This document shows positions 1-7,525 of a DNA stretch of 24,925 bases, piece after piece. Origin of the DNA: a virus. Each line of letters starts with the position of its first letter. Within the stretch, counting starts at the first letter, position 1. Location: IMG/VR virus record IMGVR_UViG_3300031977_000170, positions 1 through 24,925 of that record; one strand, given 5' to 3'. The position numbers were made by a program, and so were the translations under genes. The notes below the pieces were generated by a model. The model searched no databases, was not told the origin of the DNA, and was given only the letters and a program-made list of their open reading frames with translations.

Positions 1-1
1 T

Positions 2-880
2 GCACCTGCAGGTAAAGCATTTGAAGCACGAGACTTAGAAACAGGAGAAGTTCTTAAATATCCTGCAGGTCACGAGAAAGCAGGTAAGGCATTATTTAAA
101 CGTAGGTTTATACCTGCACGACTATCTGACAACCCATACTTGGCTACACAAGGTGACTATGAAGCAATGCTATTGTCACTGCCAGAACAACAACGTAGAC
201 AACTATTAGAGGGTGACTGGGATATAAAAGAAGGTGCAGCTTTTACAGAGTTTGATAGAAATATACATGTAGTAGAACCATTTAAAATACCAAATAACTG
301 GGTTAAGTTTAGAGCGTGTGATTATGGATATGGTTCTTATAGTGCTGTTTTGTGGTTTGCTGTTGCACCTGACGAGCAAATTATAATATATAGAGAACTA
401 TATGTTAGTAAAGTATTAGCTACAGATTTAGCTGATATGGTTCTTGATCTAGAAGCACAGGACGGAAATATTAAATATGGAGTATTGGATAGCTCTTTAT
501 GGCATAAACGTGGCGATACAGGTCCAAGCCTTGCGGAGCAAATGATAACTAGAGGATGTAGATGGCGTCCTTCAGATAGATCAAAAGGTTCTCGTGTTGC
601 AGGTAAAAATGAAATACATAGACGTTTACAAATAGATGAATTTACAGAAAATCCCAGATTAGTATTTTTTAATACATGTGTAGAAACAATATCACAATTA
701 CCTGCAATACCTTTGGATAAAAAAAATCCAGAAGACGTAGATACCAATGCAGAAGACCACTTGTATGATGCGTTAAGATATGGTATAATGTCAAGACCAA
801 GATTTAGTATATTTGATTATGACCCATATGGAACTACGTCAATGGGTATGCAAGTAGCAGATACAACATTTGGTTATTAA
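2..880 (+). CDS. terL: Terminase large subunit, 3' part (nuclease domain)
   Basis: Packaging motor subunit that translocates DNA into the prohead and cuts the concatemer. The frame is open from base 2, so the N-terminal ATPase domain lies outside the window; a TTG at 140 is in frame but is internal, because conserved-looking sequence (RRFIPARLSDNPYL) continues upstream of it. Numbering from base 2, the RNase H-like nuclease is visible: D107 in ACDYGYGSYSAV (first acidic strand), D163 in GVLDSSLW, and D252/D256 in EDHLYDALRYG (last acidic motif, typical of TerL C-termini). The 292 residues seen are about the size of a nuclease half plus linker. The stop is 10 nt before the portal start, the classical terL-portal order. 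The family call is firm; the packaging type cannot be told from this fragment. Confidence 0.93.
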   Translation, partial: APAGKAFEARDLETGEVLKYPAGHEKAGKALFKRRFIPARLSDNPYLATQGDYEAMLLSLPEQQRRQLLEGDWDIKEGAAFTEFDRNIHVVEPFKIPNNWVKFRACDYGYGSYSAVLWFAVAPDEQIIIYRELYVSKVLATDLADMVLDLEAQDGNIKYGVLDSSLWHKRGDTGPSLAEQMITRGCRWRPSDRSKGSRVAGKNEIHRRLQIDEFTENPRLVFFNTCVETISQLPAIPLDKKNPEDVDTNAEDHLYDALRYGIMSRPRFSIFDYDPYGTTSMGMQVADTTFGY

Positions 881-890
881 GGAAAAATAA

Positions 891-3029
891 ATGGCAGAAG
901 ATAACGAAGTATTTATTGAAGACGATGCAGTAGTTCTTGAAGATACAGATAATTCAGTAGAAGAAGATGCAGATACATCTAAAATAATTCCATTTATTAT
1001 GGAACGATATAATCGTGCAGAAGAATATCGTAGACAAGATGAACAACGTTGGTTAAAAGCATATAGAAATTATCGGGGTATATATGGACCTGATGTACAA
1101 TTTACTGAAGCTGAAAAATCTCGTGTATTTATTAAGGTAACTAAAACTAAAACACTTGCAGCATATGGTCAAATTGTAGATGTACTATTTGCAAAAAATG
1201 CATTTCCACTAACTGTTGATCCAACAGAACTTCCAGAGGGTGTTGTAGAAAATGTCTCTTTTGATCCTGCTTTGCCTAAAGAATTACAAGAAGATGAAAA
1301 AAATGATCCAGTATCGCCTTACGGTTTTGCAGGTGACGGTAGAGAAATACCTAAAGGTGCTACGGCTAAAACGTTAGAAGAGTTATTAAATCCAGAACTG
1401 GCAGAAAAATTAAATTCAATTGATGGGGTTAAAGAAGGTATAGGTGGCACACCTACTGCAGTTACATTTAGTCCTGCTATGATTGCAGCAAAGAAAATGC
1501 AAAAGAAAATACAAGATCAACTTGATGAATCTTCCGCATCTAAACATTTACGAAGCACTTCATTTGAAATGGCATTGTTTGGCACTGGTGTAATGAAAGG
1601 ACCATTTGCTATAGATAAAGAGTATCCTAGTTGGGATGATGAAACAGGTGAATACTCACCTACATTTAAAACAATACCACAAGTATCACATGTATCTGTT
1701 TGGAATTTTTATCCAGACCCAGATGCTAACAATGTAGAAGAAGCACAGTACGTAATAGAACGACACAAACTATCTCGTTCACAAATGCGTAATTTAAAAA
1801 AACGTCCATACTTTCGTTCAGCAGTTATTGACGAAGCTATATCTTTAGGCGAAAATTACGATAAAGAATATTGGGAAGATGATCTAGCTGACTATGCACC
1901 AGAACATGGTGTTGAAAGATTTGAGGTACTTGAATATTGGGGTGTGTGTGATGTTGAAATGCTTGAAGAGCAAGGTGTAGACATACCAGAAGAACTTTCT
2001 GAAATGGATGAATTACAAGCAAATATTTGGATTTGTAATAATAAACTATTACGCATGGTTCTTAATCCTTTTAAACCTGCACGTATTCCATATATGGCTG
2101 CTCCATATGAATTAAACCCATACTCATTCTTTGGTGTAGGTATTGCTGAAAACATGGACGATACACAAACACTTATGAATGGCTTTATGCGTATGGCTGT
2201 AGATAATGCTGTATTGTCAGGCAACCTGTTGATAGAGGTAGATGAAACTAACTTAGTTCCAGGCCAAGACCTATCAGTATATCCAGGGAAAGTGTTTAGA
2301 AGACAGGGTGGTGCTCCAGGGCAAGCTATCTTTGGCACTAAATTTCCTAATGTTGCAGGTGAAAACTTACAGTTATTTGACAAGGCACGAGTATTAGCTG
2401 ATGAATCTACAGGCTTTCCTTCTTTTGCTCATGGACAAACAGGTGTTATGGGTGTAGGCAGAACTGCTAGTGGTATTAGTATGTTAATGGGTGCAGCTAG
2501 TGGCACAATTAAAAATGTTATTAAAAATGTAGACGATTATTTATTACGTCCACTAGGAGAGGGGCTGTTTAGATTTAACATGCAGTTTGACTTTGATCCT
2601 GAAATAAAAGGTGATCTAGAAGTTAAGGCACGTGGAACAGAATCTCTTATGGCTAATGAAGTACGTAGCCAAAGACTTATGCAATTCTTGCAAGTATCAT
2701 CTAACCCTGCACTTGCACCATTTGCTAAGTTTCAATATATTATTCGTGAGATTGCAAAGTCTCTTGATCTTGACCCCGACAAAGTTACCAACAATATGAA
2801 TGATGCTGCTATACAGGCTGAACTTATGAAACAGTTTCAACAAGAAAAACAAGCAGAACAGGGTGCTCCTGCAGGGGCTAACCCAATGGACCCAACAGGG
2901 GCAGGTGGTGGAAATATAGGCGTAGGCCAAGCACCAACACCACAGGAACAAGGATTTACAGGTAATGCAGGACAGGGAGCACCTCAACAAGCTCAAGGCG
3001 TTGGTCAGCAACCAAGCCCAGTGGGATAA
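891..3029 (+). CDS. Portal protein
   Basis: Dodecameric head vertex through which DNA enters and leaves, and the nucleation point for shell assembly. The 712 aa length is in the range of large podovirus portals. An acidic N-terminus (about 1-30) is followed by an ERYNRAEEYR-like helical start. A conserved-looking core block lies near 220-240 (LRSTSFEMALFGTGVMKG). A Gly/Met-rich segment followed by helix lies at about 516-567 (QTGVMGVGRTASG, then DDYLLRPLGEGLFRFN), resembling the tunnel-loop/stem part of this portal family. The C-terminus from about 655 is a Gln/Gly/Pro-rich low-complexity tail. The RBS aagga lies just upstream of ATG 891. It sits between terL and the scaffold and coat genes, as expected for a portal. 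The last 65 nt are also read in another frame by the next gene. Confidence 0.9.
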   Translation: MAEDNEVFIEDDAVVLEDTDNSVEEDADTSKIIPFIMERYNRAEEYRRQDEQRWLKAYRNYRGIYGPDVQFTEAEKSRVFIKVTKTKTLAAYGQIVDVLFAKNAFPLTVDPTELPEGVVENVSFDPALPKELQEDEKNDPVSPYGFAGDGREIPKGATAKTLEELLNPELAEKLNSIDGVKEGIGGTPTAVTFSPAMIAAKKMQKKIQDQLDESSASKHLRSTSFEMALFGTGVMKGPFAIDKEYPSWDDETGEYSPTFKTIPQVSHVSVWNFYPDPDANNVEEAQYVIERHKLSRSQMRNLKKRPYFRSAVIDEAISLGENYDKEYWEDDLADYAPEHGVERFEVLEYWGVCDVEMLEEQGVDIPEELSEMDELQANIWICNNKLLRMVLNPFKPARIPYMAAPYELNPYSFFGVGIAENMDDTQTLMNGFMRMAVDNAVLSGNLLIEVDETNLVPGQDLSVYPGKVFRRQGGAPGQAIFGTKFPNVAGENLQLFDKARVLADESTGFPSFAHGQTGVMGVGRTASGISMLMGAASGTIKNVIKNVDDYLLRPLGEGLFRFNMQFDFDPEIKGDLEVKARGTESLMANEVRSQRLMQFLQVSSNPALAPFAKFQYIIREIAKSLDLDPDKVTNNMNDAAIQAELMKQFQQEKQAEQGAPAGANPMDPTGAGGGNIGVGQAPTPQEQGFTGNAGQGAPQQAQGVGQQPSPVG

Positions 3030-3180
3030 GTTTGAAAAGTATTTAGATACTTTAATAGATCAACAACACAGAGTAATGGAACAAACAGACAATACAGTTG
3101 CTGTGCATAGAGCACAAGGAGCAGTATATCAATTACGTAGACTTAAACTATTAAGAGATGAAGTTTTAAAGAATGGCTGA
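2965..3180 (+). CDS. Small helical protein overlapping the portal 3' end
   Basis: A 71-aa, highly charged, all-helical protein with no Cys and no membrane segment. The C-terminal block AVHRAQGAVYQLRRLKLLRDEVL and the segment WDKFEKYLDTLI resemble a small protein that often follows the portal gene in marine podovirus-like phages; its function is not known to me. The first 65 nt overlap the portal gene in a different frame, and an AGGA 10 nt upstream of ATG 2965 supports this start. The WxxFxxYLDxxIxxQ helix begins inside the overlap, which argues against the later ATG at 3076. The stop overlaps the next gene by 8 nt (ATGGCTGA), suggesting translational coupling. It could be a minor head or assembly factor. 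I am fairly sure it is a gene and unsure of its role. Confidence 0.72.
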   Translation: MQDREHLNKLKALVSNQAQWDKFEKYLDTLIDQQHRVMEQTDNTVAVHRAQGAVYQLRRLKLLRDEVLKNG

Positions 3181-5212
3181 CGTAGGAAAGAAAACAGGTA
3201 AACAAACACAAGCAGGTAGAGATGTTTATGAAACATCTGAAGGTGAAATGGTATCTGAAAAATCTACAACTTTTAAATACAAAGGTAAATGGGTTAATAT
3301 TCCTACAATACATAATGGAAAAGAATACTCTGATGCAGAGTTAATAGAAATGCTAGATGAAGGTTTAATAGAACCTACTAGCACACATGATAAATTAGAA
3401 GAAGCTCTTGAGGCTGCAGAAAGCCGTAGTGATTCTCTTGAATTTGATAAAGGTGATACTCCTATGCTAGAAGAACAAATGAAATTATTTAACAAAGGTG
3501 GTTTAAAAGACGAAGGTGGTGAAGTAGACCCTGAGTCTGGTAATGACGTACCTATTGGCTCTACCAAAAAAGAAGTACGTGACGATATACCTGCTATGCT
3601 AAGTGAAGGTGAGTTTGTTTTTCCTGCTGACGTTGTGCGTTACATTGGTTTAGAAAATTTAATGCGTTTAAGACAAGACGCTAAAATGGGTCTAAAGAAA
3701 ATGGAAGCTATGGGGCAGATGGGTAATAGTGAAGAGGCAACTATACCAGATGATATGCCTTTTGATATGGCTGATCTTATTATTGTAACAAGCGAACCAG
3801 AAGAAGATAAACCAAAAGAAATGGCACAAGGTGGTGTTATACAAGCACAAACAGGTACATTTGTACCATCAACAAATACATTTGTACCATCAACAGGTAT
3901 AGGTGGCTATCAACAATCTGTATTCCAAAATCAACCACAGGTATCTGCACCATTTATTCCTCCAAGTTCAATAGCCCCACCAACCCCTGCACCGTCACCT
4001 GCAGGTGGGTATATGCCTAAATTTATAACAAATCAAACTACACCATTTGATGATGGTAGTCTTGCACCAAAAACTAATACAGGAACTACAGATAATACAG
4101 GCACAACAGGAACCACAGATGACTTTGTTCCCACAGTAGATGATGTGTATACACAAAAAGAATATTTTAATCCTGAAACAGGTGAAACACGCATAATTAA
4201 TTTTTATAATAATAATCCAATAAATGAAATACCTGAAGGGTTTGTACTAAAAGAAACTTATAAAGAAGATGAAACAACTACGACAGATTTAGAAAGCACA
4301 TCTGTAGAAACTACACAAGTTCGTGATGATAAAAGTGGTACTAAAAAACGTTTAGAAGATATGGTAAGACAACAAAGTGGAAATAAATTATCTGAATTAA
4401 AAGAGAAAGTTGCAAAAGGAGATACACAATCTGTTATAGATGCCTATTTGCAGAATGAAAAAGCAAAAGCTCTTATGAAAAGTGTAGGATTTGTAATTCC
4501 TATAGCAGGTCTTGCAGGAGTAGGTGCAGCAAATTTATATGGTAAACAACTAGAAAATTTAATGAAAGAAAACGGAATTGAAATACCCAAAATAGAAACA
4601 GGATTTATTGAAAACTTAAAAGGTGCATTTTCAAATATTTTTACAACAACAAGTGAAGAATCAGGTACATATAACCCTATGTATGATCCGTCAAATTCTC
4701 CATTAACTACAGTTTCAAATGCTACAAATATGTTAAGTATGGATCAAGCAAGAGCATATGACAATGCAGTTACAAGTGGTAATGCAAATGTAGCAGAACA
4801 TTATGAAATAATTAATAACCGATTTAATAAAATGTCAGACTTTATGGCTGCAGGTGGTGATCCTGCGTTAGGAACAGCAATGGGTTTATCTACATATGAT
4901 ATTGCACAAGCACAAGTAATGTTTAATAGTGATGGAGAAAAAATTGCAGATAGTGTAAATGAAGCTAATGAAAGCTCTGGATCAGGCTCTGGATCGGGTT
5001 CAAATAATAATGATGATGATGACAATAGCGAAATAGAAAAAATAGCACAAGCTAATGCAGCAAAAATAGCAAAAGCTAATCTAGATCAAGCTAAAATTAA
5101 ACTAGAAGAAGCGGCAGCAGCTAATCCTAACGAAAATATCTACACAGGAGGCGGTCCTATGGGAGGTTTCAAGGAAGGTGGCCTTGTAAACAAAAAGAAG
5201 AAGAAAAAATAA
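3173..5212 (+). CDS. Mosaic virion structural protein (679 aa), role unknown
   Basis: This gene is built of distinct modules. The N-terminus (about 15-80) has KWVNIPTIHNG at 39 followed by YSDAELIEMLDEGLIEPTSTHDKLEEA-type helices, a module I have seen at the start of various phage virion proteins. Residues about 108-195 hold a Gly/acidic stretch and SEGEFVFPADVVRYIG near 145-160, then a helix and MGNSEEATIPDDMPF; this block recurs in marine phage structural proteins. MAQGGVI is at 217-223. A Pro/Thr/Gln linker (about 225-320) includes a tandem TFVPST repeat. A hydrophobic helix lies at 437-456 (SVGFVIPIAGLAGVGAANLY). A Ser/Gly/Asn/Asp-rich linker near 600-620 precedes a helix and a C-terminus ending GGFKEGGLV and six lysines. 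It lies between portal and scaffold. No enzymatic motif is visible. A virion or internal head protein is inferred from context. Confidence 0.75.
   Translation: MADVGKKTGKQTQAGRDVYETSEGEMVSEKSTTFKYKGKWVNIPTIHNGKEYSDAELIEMLDEGLIEPTSTHDKLEEALEAAESRSDSLEFDKGDTPMLEEQMKLFNKGGLKDEGGEVDPESGNDVPIGSTKKEVRDDIPAMLSEGEFVFPADVVRYIGLENLMRLRQDAKMGLKKMEAMGQMGNSEEATIPDDMPFDMADLIIVTSEPEEDKPKEMAQGGVIQAQTGTFVPSTNTFVPSTGIGGYQQSVFQNQPQVSAPFIPPSSIAPPTPAPSPAGGYMPKFITNQTTPFDDGSLAPKTNTGTTDNTGTTGTTDDFVPTVDDVYTQKEYFNPETGETRIINFYNNNPINEIPEGFVLKETYKEDETTTTDLESTSVETTQVRDDKSGTKKRLEDMVRQQSGNKLSELKEKVAKGDTQSVIDAYLQNEKAKALMKSVGFVIPIAGLAGVGAANLYGKQLENLMKENGIEIPKIETGFIENLKGAFSNIFTTTSEESGTYNPMYDPSNSPLTTVSNATNMLSMDQARAYDNAVTSGNANVAEHYEIINNRFNKMSDFMAAGGDPALGTAMGLSTYDIAQAQVMFNSDGEKIADSVNEANESSGSGSGSGSNNNDDDDNSEIEKIAQANAAKIAKANLDQAKIKLEEAAAANPNENIYTGGGPMGGFKEGGLVNKKKKKK
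3857..3895 (+). repeat. Tandem 21-bp in-frame repeat (18 bp exact)
   Basis: An 18-nt unit beginning acatttgtacc is perfectly repeated at 3857-3874 and 3878-3895, a 21-nt period. It encodes TFVPST N TFVPST in the linker after the MAQGG motif of the 679-aa protein. Identity at every base points to recent duplication by slippage. Confidence 0.85.
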
Positions 5213-5285
5213 CTACCCACCAATATGACTAGCTACCCATCCCCCATCCAACATGGCTACGGTGGCCCTAGTGAAAGGACAGATA

Positions 5286-6158
5286 ATGTCAGAACAACAA
5301 ATTATGGCTGAAGAAATGCAGTCACCAAAAAAAGTAGCATTTGCAAATCGCAAGTATACTAATGAAGAAAAAAGAAAAAAAGAAGAAGAAGAGTTAGAGC
5401 AACTACTCGCAGAACAAAAAGGTGAAACAGAACAGGTTGAAGAACCTAAAGAGACAGAACCTAAAAATGCAGAGGAACGTAGCTTTAAGAAACGATATGG
5501 TGATCTACGTAGACATCAACAATTAAAAGAAAAAGAATATGAAGATCGTATCAAAGCATTAGAAGAACAACTAACTCAGTCTACTAAAAGTGAGATTAAA
5601 CTACCAAAGTCAGATGAAGATATTGAAGCATGGGCAAAACAATATCCTGATGTAGCAGGTATAGTAGAAACTATTGCAATTAAAAAAGCACGAGAACAAG
5701 CAGAAAGTCTTGAAGCACGTGTAAAAGAAATAGATGAAATGAAAGCTACAGCTACACGAGAAAAAGCTGAAGTTGAATTACTTAAACTACATCCTGATTT
5801 TGTAGATATTCGTGACAGTGACGATTTTCACGAATGGGCAGAAGAACAACCTAAGTGGGTACAAGAAGCTCTTTATGAAAATGATGCAGATGCAAGGTCT
5901 GCTGCACGAGCAATTGATTTGTATAAAGCAGATAAAAATATTAAACCTAAAAAATCTGCTTCATCAAAAGATGCTGCACGTTCTGTGGGTACACGGAATG
6001 AACGCAGTAAACCTCAGTCTGATCCACAGGGAAATGCGATCAAAGAGTCTGATGTACAAAAAATGTCTGCAGTCGAATACGAAAGAAACTCTGACGAGAT
6101 AATGGAAGCTATTCGTACAGGCAACTTTATATACGATTTATCTGGATCAGCTAGATAA
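5286..6158 (+). CDS. Capsid scaffolding protein
   Basis: Probable internal scaffold that guides coat assembly around the portal and leaves before or during packaging. It is 290 aa from the chosen start, very charged, and almost all helical: an acidic/basic N-terminal half with long coiled-coil-like runs (about 25-110, including SFKKRYGDLRRH near 66-77), then LPKSDEDIEAWAKQYPD, then a compact block at about 166-199 (LKLHPDFVDIRDSDDFHEW onward) and a basic C-terminus, the usual end that contacts coat protein. An in-frame ATG exists at 5253, but AAAGGA at 5274-5279 sits 6 nt before ATG 5286, so I take the latter. It directly precedes the coat gene, the standard scaffold-coat order. No protease motif is seen, so it is probably not a fused protease-scaffold. 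Confidence 0.82.
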   Translation: MSEQQIMAEEMQSPKKVAFANRKYTNEEKRKKEEEELEQLLAEQKGETEQVEEPKETEPKNAEERSFKKRYGDLRRHQQLKEKEYEDRIKALEEQLTQSTKSEIKLPKSDEDIEAWAKQYPDVAGIVETIAIKKAREQAESLEARVKEIDEMKATATREKAEVELLKLHPDFVDIRDSDDFHEWAEEQPKWVQEALYENDADARSAARAIDLYKADKNIKPKKSASSKDAARSVGTRNERSKPQSDPQGNAIKESDVQKMSAVEYERNSDEIMEAIRTGNFIYDLSGSAR

Positions 6159-6164
6159 AAAGTA

Positions 6165-6192
6165 TTGACATTATAGTTATTTATGTTATAAC
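6165..6192 (+). promoter_or_regulatory. Sigma70-type promoter for the capsid genes
   Basis: Exact -35 TTGACA at 6165-6170, a 16-nt spacer, and -10 TATAAC at 6187-6192 (5 of 6 to consensus). Transcription would start near 6199. It begins 7 nt after the scaffold stop codon, in the only sizeable gap among the + strand genes, and points at the major capsid gene. I saw no other promoter of this quality in the window, so capsid mRNA is probably made in addition to read-through from upstream. Use by a host-type holoenzyme is inferred. Confidence 0.72.
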
Positions 6193-6196
6193 TATA
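6172..6196. promoter_or_regulatory. Perfect 9-bp dyad overlapping the promoter spacer and -10
   Basis: TATAGTTAT at 6172-6180 and its exact reverse complement ATAACTATA at 6188-6196, separated by 7 nt, total span 25 bp centred on 6184. The right arm covers most of the -10 box. The geometry would suit a dimeric repressor or activator operator, but AT-rich sequence makes chance dyads more likely. No regulator gene is in the window. Confidence 0.45.
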
Positions 6197-6198
6197 TA

Positions 6199-6413
6199 TA
6201 TTGTAGTTTAGTGCAGCCCCTGTAGAGATGGATACCTGCACTAACTATATCCCCAAGCAAACAACAGTGGCTTACGGACTTACCTAGTAATTCATGGCCC
6301 ACAAGTACAATGCAAAGGCCAAGTGTTGTAATTGTGCACCCTACGATGTCTAGCCTCCAGTAGAATATCTGTGTGTTTCGCATCTGTTACTGCTAATTAA
6401 AAGGAGAAAACAA
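6199..6413 (+). promoter_or_regulatory. Long structured 5' leader of the capsid mRNA
   Basis: About 215 nt lie between the predicted transcription start and the capsid ATG. The RNA would begin almost at once with a stem-loop: 6204-6216 pairs with 6236-6247 (9 uninterrupted pairs TTAGTGCAG/CTGCACTAA, one bulged T, 3 more pairs; 19-nt loop). A second short stem TGGCC/GGCCA (6295-6299, 6317-6321) is possible. The stretch from about 6208 to 6380 is visibly richer in G+C than the genes around it, as expected for structured RNA in an AT-rich genome. It ends in a strong RBS, AAAGGAG, before ATG 6414. Two 19-codon ATG-to-TAG frames (6228-6287 and 6294-6353) lie inside, without good RBSs. I recognise no known riboswitch or RNA family. 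It may tune stability or translation of a very abundant message. Confidence 0.5.
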
Positions 6414-7511
6414 ATGGCGTTTTCAAAAGCAGGAGGTTATGGCAATTTACCTAATGGTAATTTTAGTCCAGTAATCTATTCCAAACAGGTGCAGCTTGCT
6501 TTCCGCAAGGCATCTGTTGTTGAAGCAATCACAAACTCTGATTATTTTGGAGAGATTGCACAAATGGGTGATTCAGTTAAAATTATTAAAGAACCTGAAA
6601 TCACCGTAAAATCATATGCACGTGGTACAACTATTACACCACAAGATTTAGATGATGAAGATTTTTCATTGACTATTGACAAAGCTAACTATTTTGCTTT
6701 TAAAGTCGATGATATTGAGGAGGCTCATAGCCACGTCAATTTTCAAAGTCTTGCATCAGATCGTGCTGCATATAGACTAGCTGACCAAATGGACCAAGAA
6801 GTTCTTGGGTATCTATCTGGTTTTAAACAAGCTGCACTTCATGCAAATGCAAGCGCAGTAAATACCACAGTGAACGGTGATAAAGCTGTTTCCACTGCTT
6901 CAGATGGTTCTAACTTAGTTGGTGCGGAACTATTGGCTTCAATGTCACTAGACGCATCTGACTTTACAAACACATCTGGATCAGCAGGTTCAGCAAACAA
7001 TTCAATTGGTATTGAACCACGTGCAGGTGGGGCAACCGCTGCAAAATCTGGAACTGCAGGTAATGCATTTCCATTGCAAATTATTGCACGTATGTCACGA
7101 CTAATGGATCAACAAAATGTTGACACACAAGGTCGTTGGCTTGTATTAGACCCAGTGTTTATTGAAGTTTTAAAAGACGAGGATTCTCGCCTATTAAATT
7201 CTGACTTCGGTGGCTCTGGACTTCAAAATGGTCTTGTAGTAAATAATCTACACGGTTTCCAAGTTTATAGTTCGAATAATCTACCATCTTTGGGTACTGG
7301 CCCAGGAACAACAGGTGGTCCGAATACTTCAAACATGGGTATTATCGTGGCAGGTCATTCTTCTGCTATTGCAACTGCAGAGCAGATTAATAAGACTGAA
7401 ACATATCGTGATCCTGACAGCTTTGCTGATATTGTTCGTGGTATGCATCTATACGGCAGAAAAATTCTTCGTCCTGAAGCAATTGTAACTGCTGCATATA
7501 ACTTAGCGTAA
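6414..7511 (+). CDS. Major capsid protein
   Basis: Main shell subunit, 365 aa, in the size range of unprocessed HK97-fold coats. The N-terminus (FSPVIYSKQVQLAFRKASVV, then GEIAQMGDSVKII) looks like the N-arm and first strands. Residues about 85-125 (LTIDKANYFAFKVDDIEE onward) match the E-loop/spine region of such coats. A Gly/Ala/Ser/Thr-rich stretch at about 150-215 is probably a surface insertion. The later part contains RWLVLDPVFIEVLKDE and GFQVYSSNNLP, typical A-domain strands, and ends YGRKILRPEAIVTAAY. A strong RBS (AAAGGAG), its own promoter and its place after the scaffold agree with a highly expressed coat. No maturation protease gene or obvious cleaved delta domain is seen, so maturation is probably without cleavage. 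Confidence 0.9.
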   Translation: MAFSKAGGYGNLPNGNFSPVIYSKQVQLAFRKASVVEAITNSDYFGEIAQMGDSVKIIKEPEITVKSYARGTTITPQDLDDEDFSLTIDKANYFAFKVDDIEEAHSHVNFQSLASDRAAYRLADQMDQEVLGYLSGFKQAALHANASAVNTTVNGDKAVSTASDGSNLVGAELLASMSLDASDFTNTSGSAGSANNSIGIEPRAGGATAAKSGTAGNAFPLQIIARMSRLMDQQNVDTQGRWLVLDPVFIEVLKDEDSRLLNSDFGGSGLQNGLVVNNLHGFQVYSSNNLPSLGTGPGTTGGPNTSNMGIIVAGHSSAIATAEQINKTETYRDPDSFADIVRGMHLYGRKILRPEAIVTAAYNLA

Positions 7512-7525
7512 GGGAGGATTAGACA

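Noticed and set aside
140-142. TTG start for the terminase frame
   Set aside because: The same frame is open and TerL-like back to the window edge, so this is an internal codon.
1892-2383. 163-codon minus-strand frame inside the portal gene
   Set aside because: It is antisense to a conserved-looking portal core, lacks an RBS and has Cys/Ser-rich random-like composition.
6230-6252. Possible H-type pseudoknot: GGATA (6230-6234) in the hairpin loop with TATCC (6248-6252)
   Set aside because: The complementarity is real, but almost no bases remain to cross the 9-12 bp stem, so the geometry is not feasible without breaking the stem.
6192-6383. 63-codon minus-strand frame across the capsid leader
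   Set aside because: No RBS, no recognisable protein, opposite to all neighbours, and it overlaps a well-supported promoter and hairpin.
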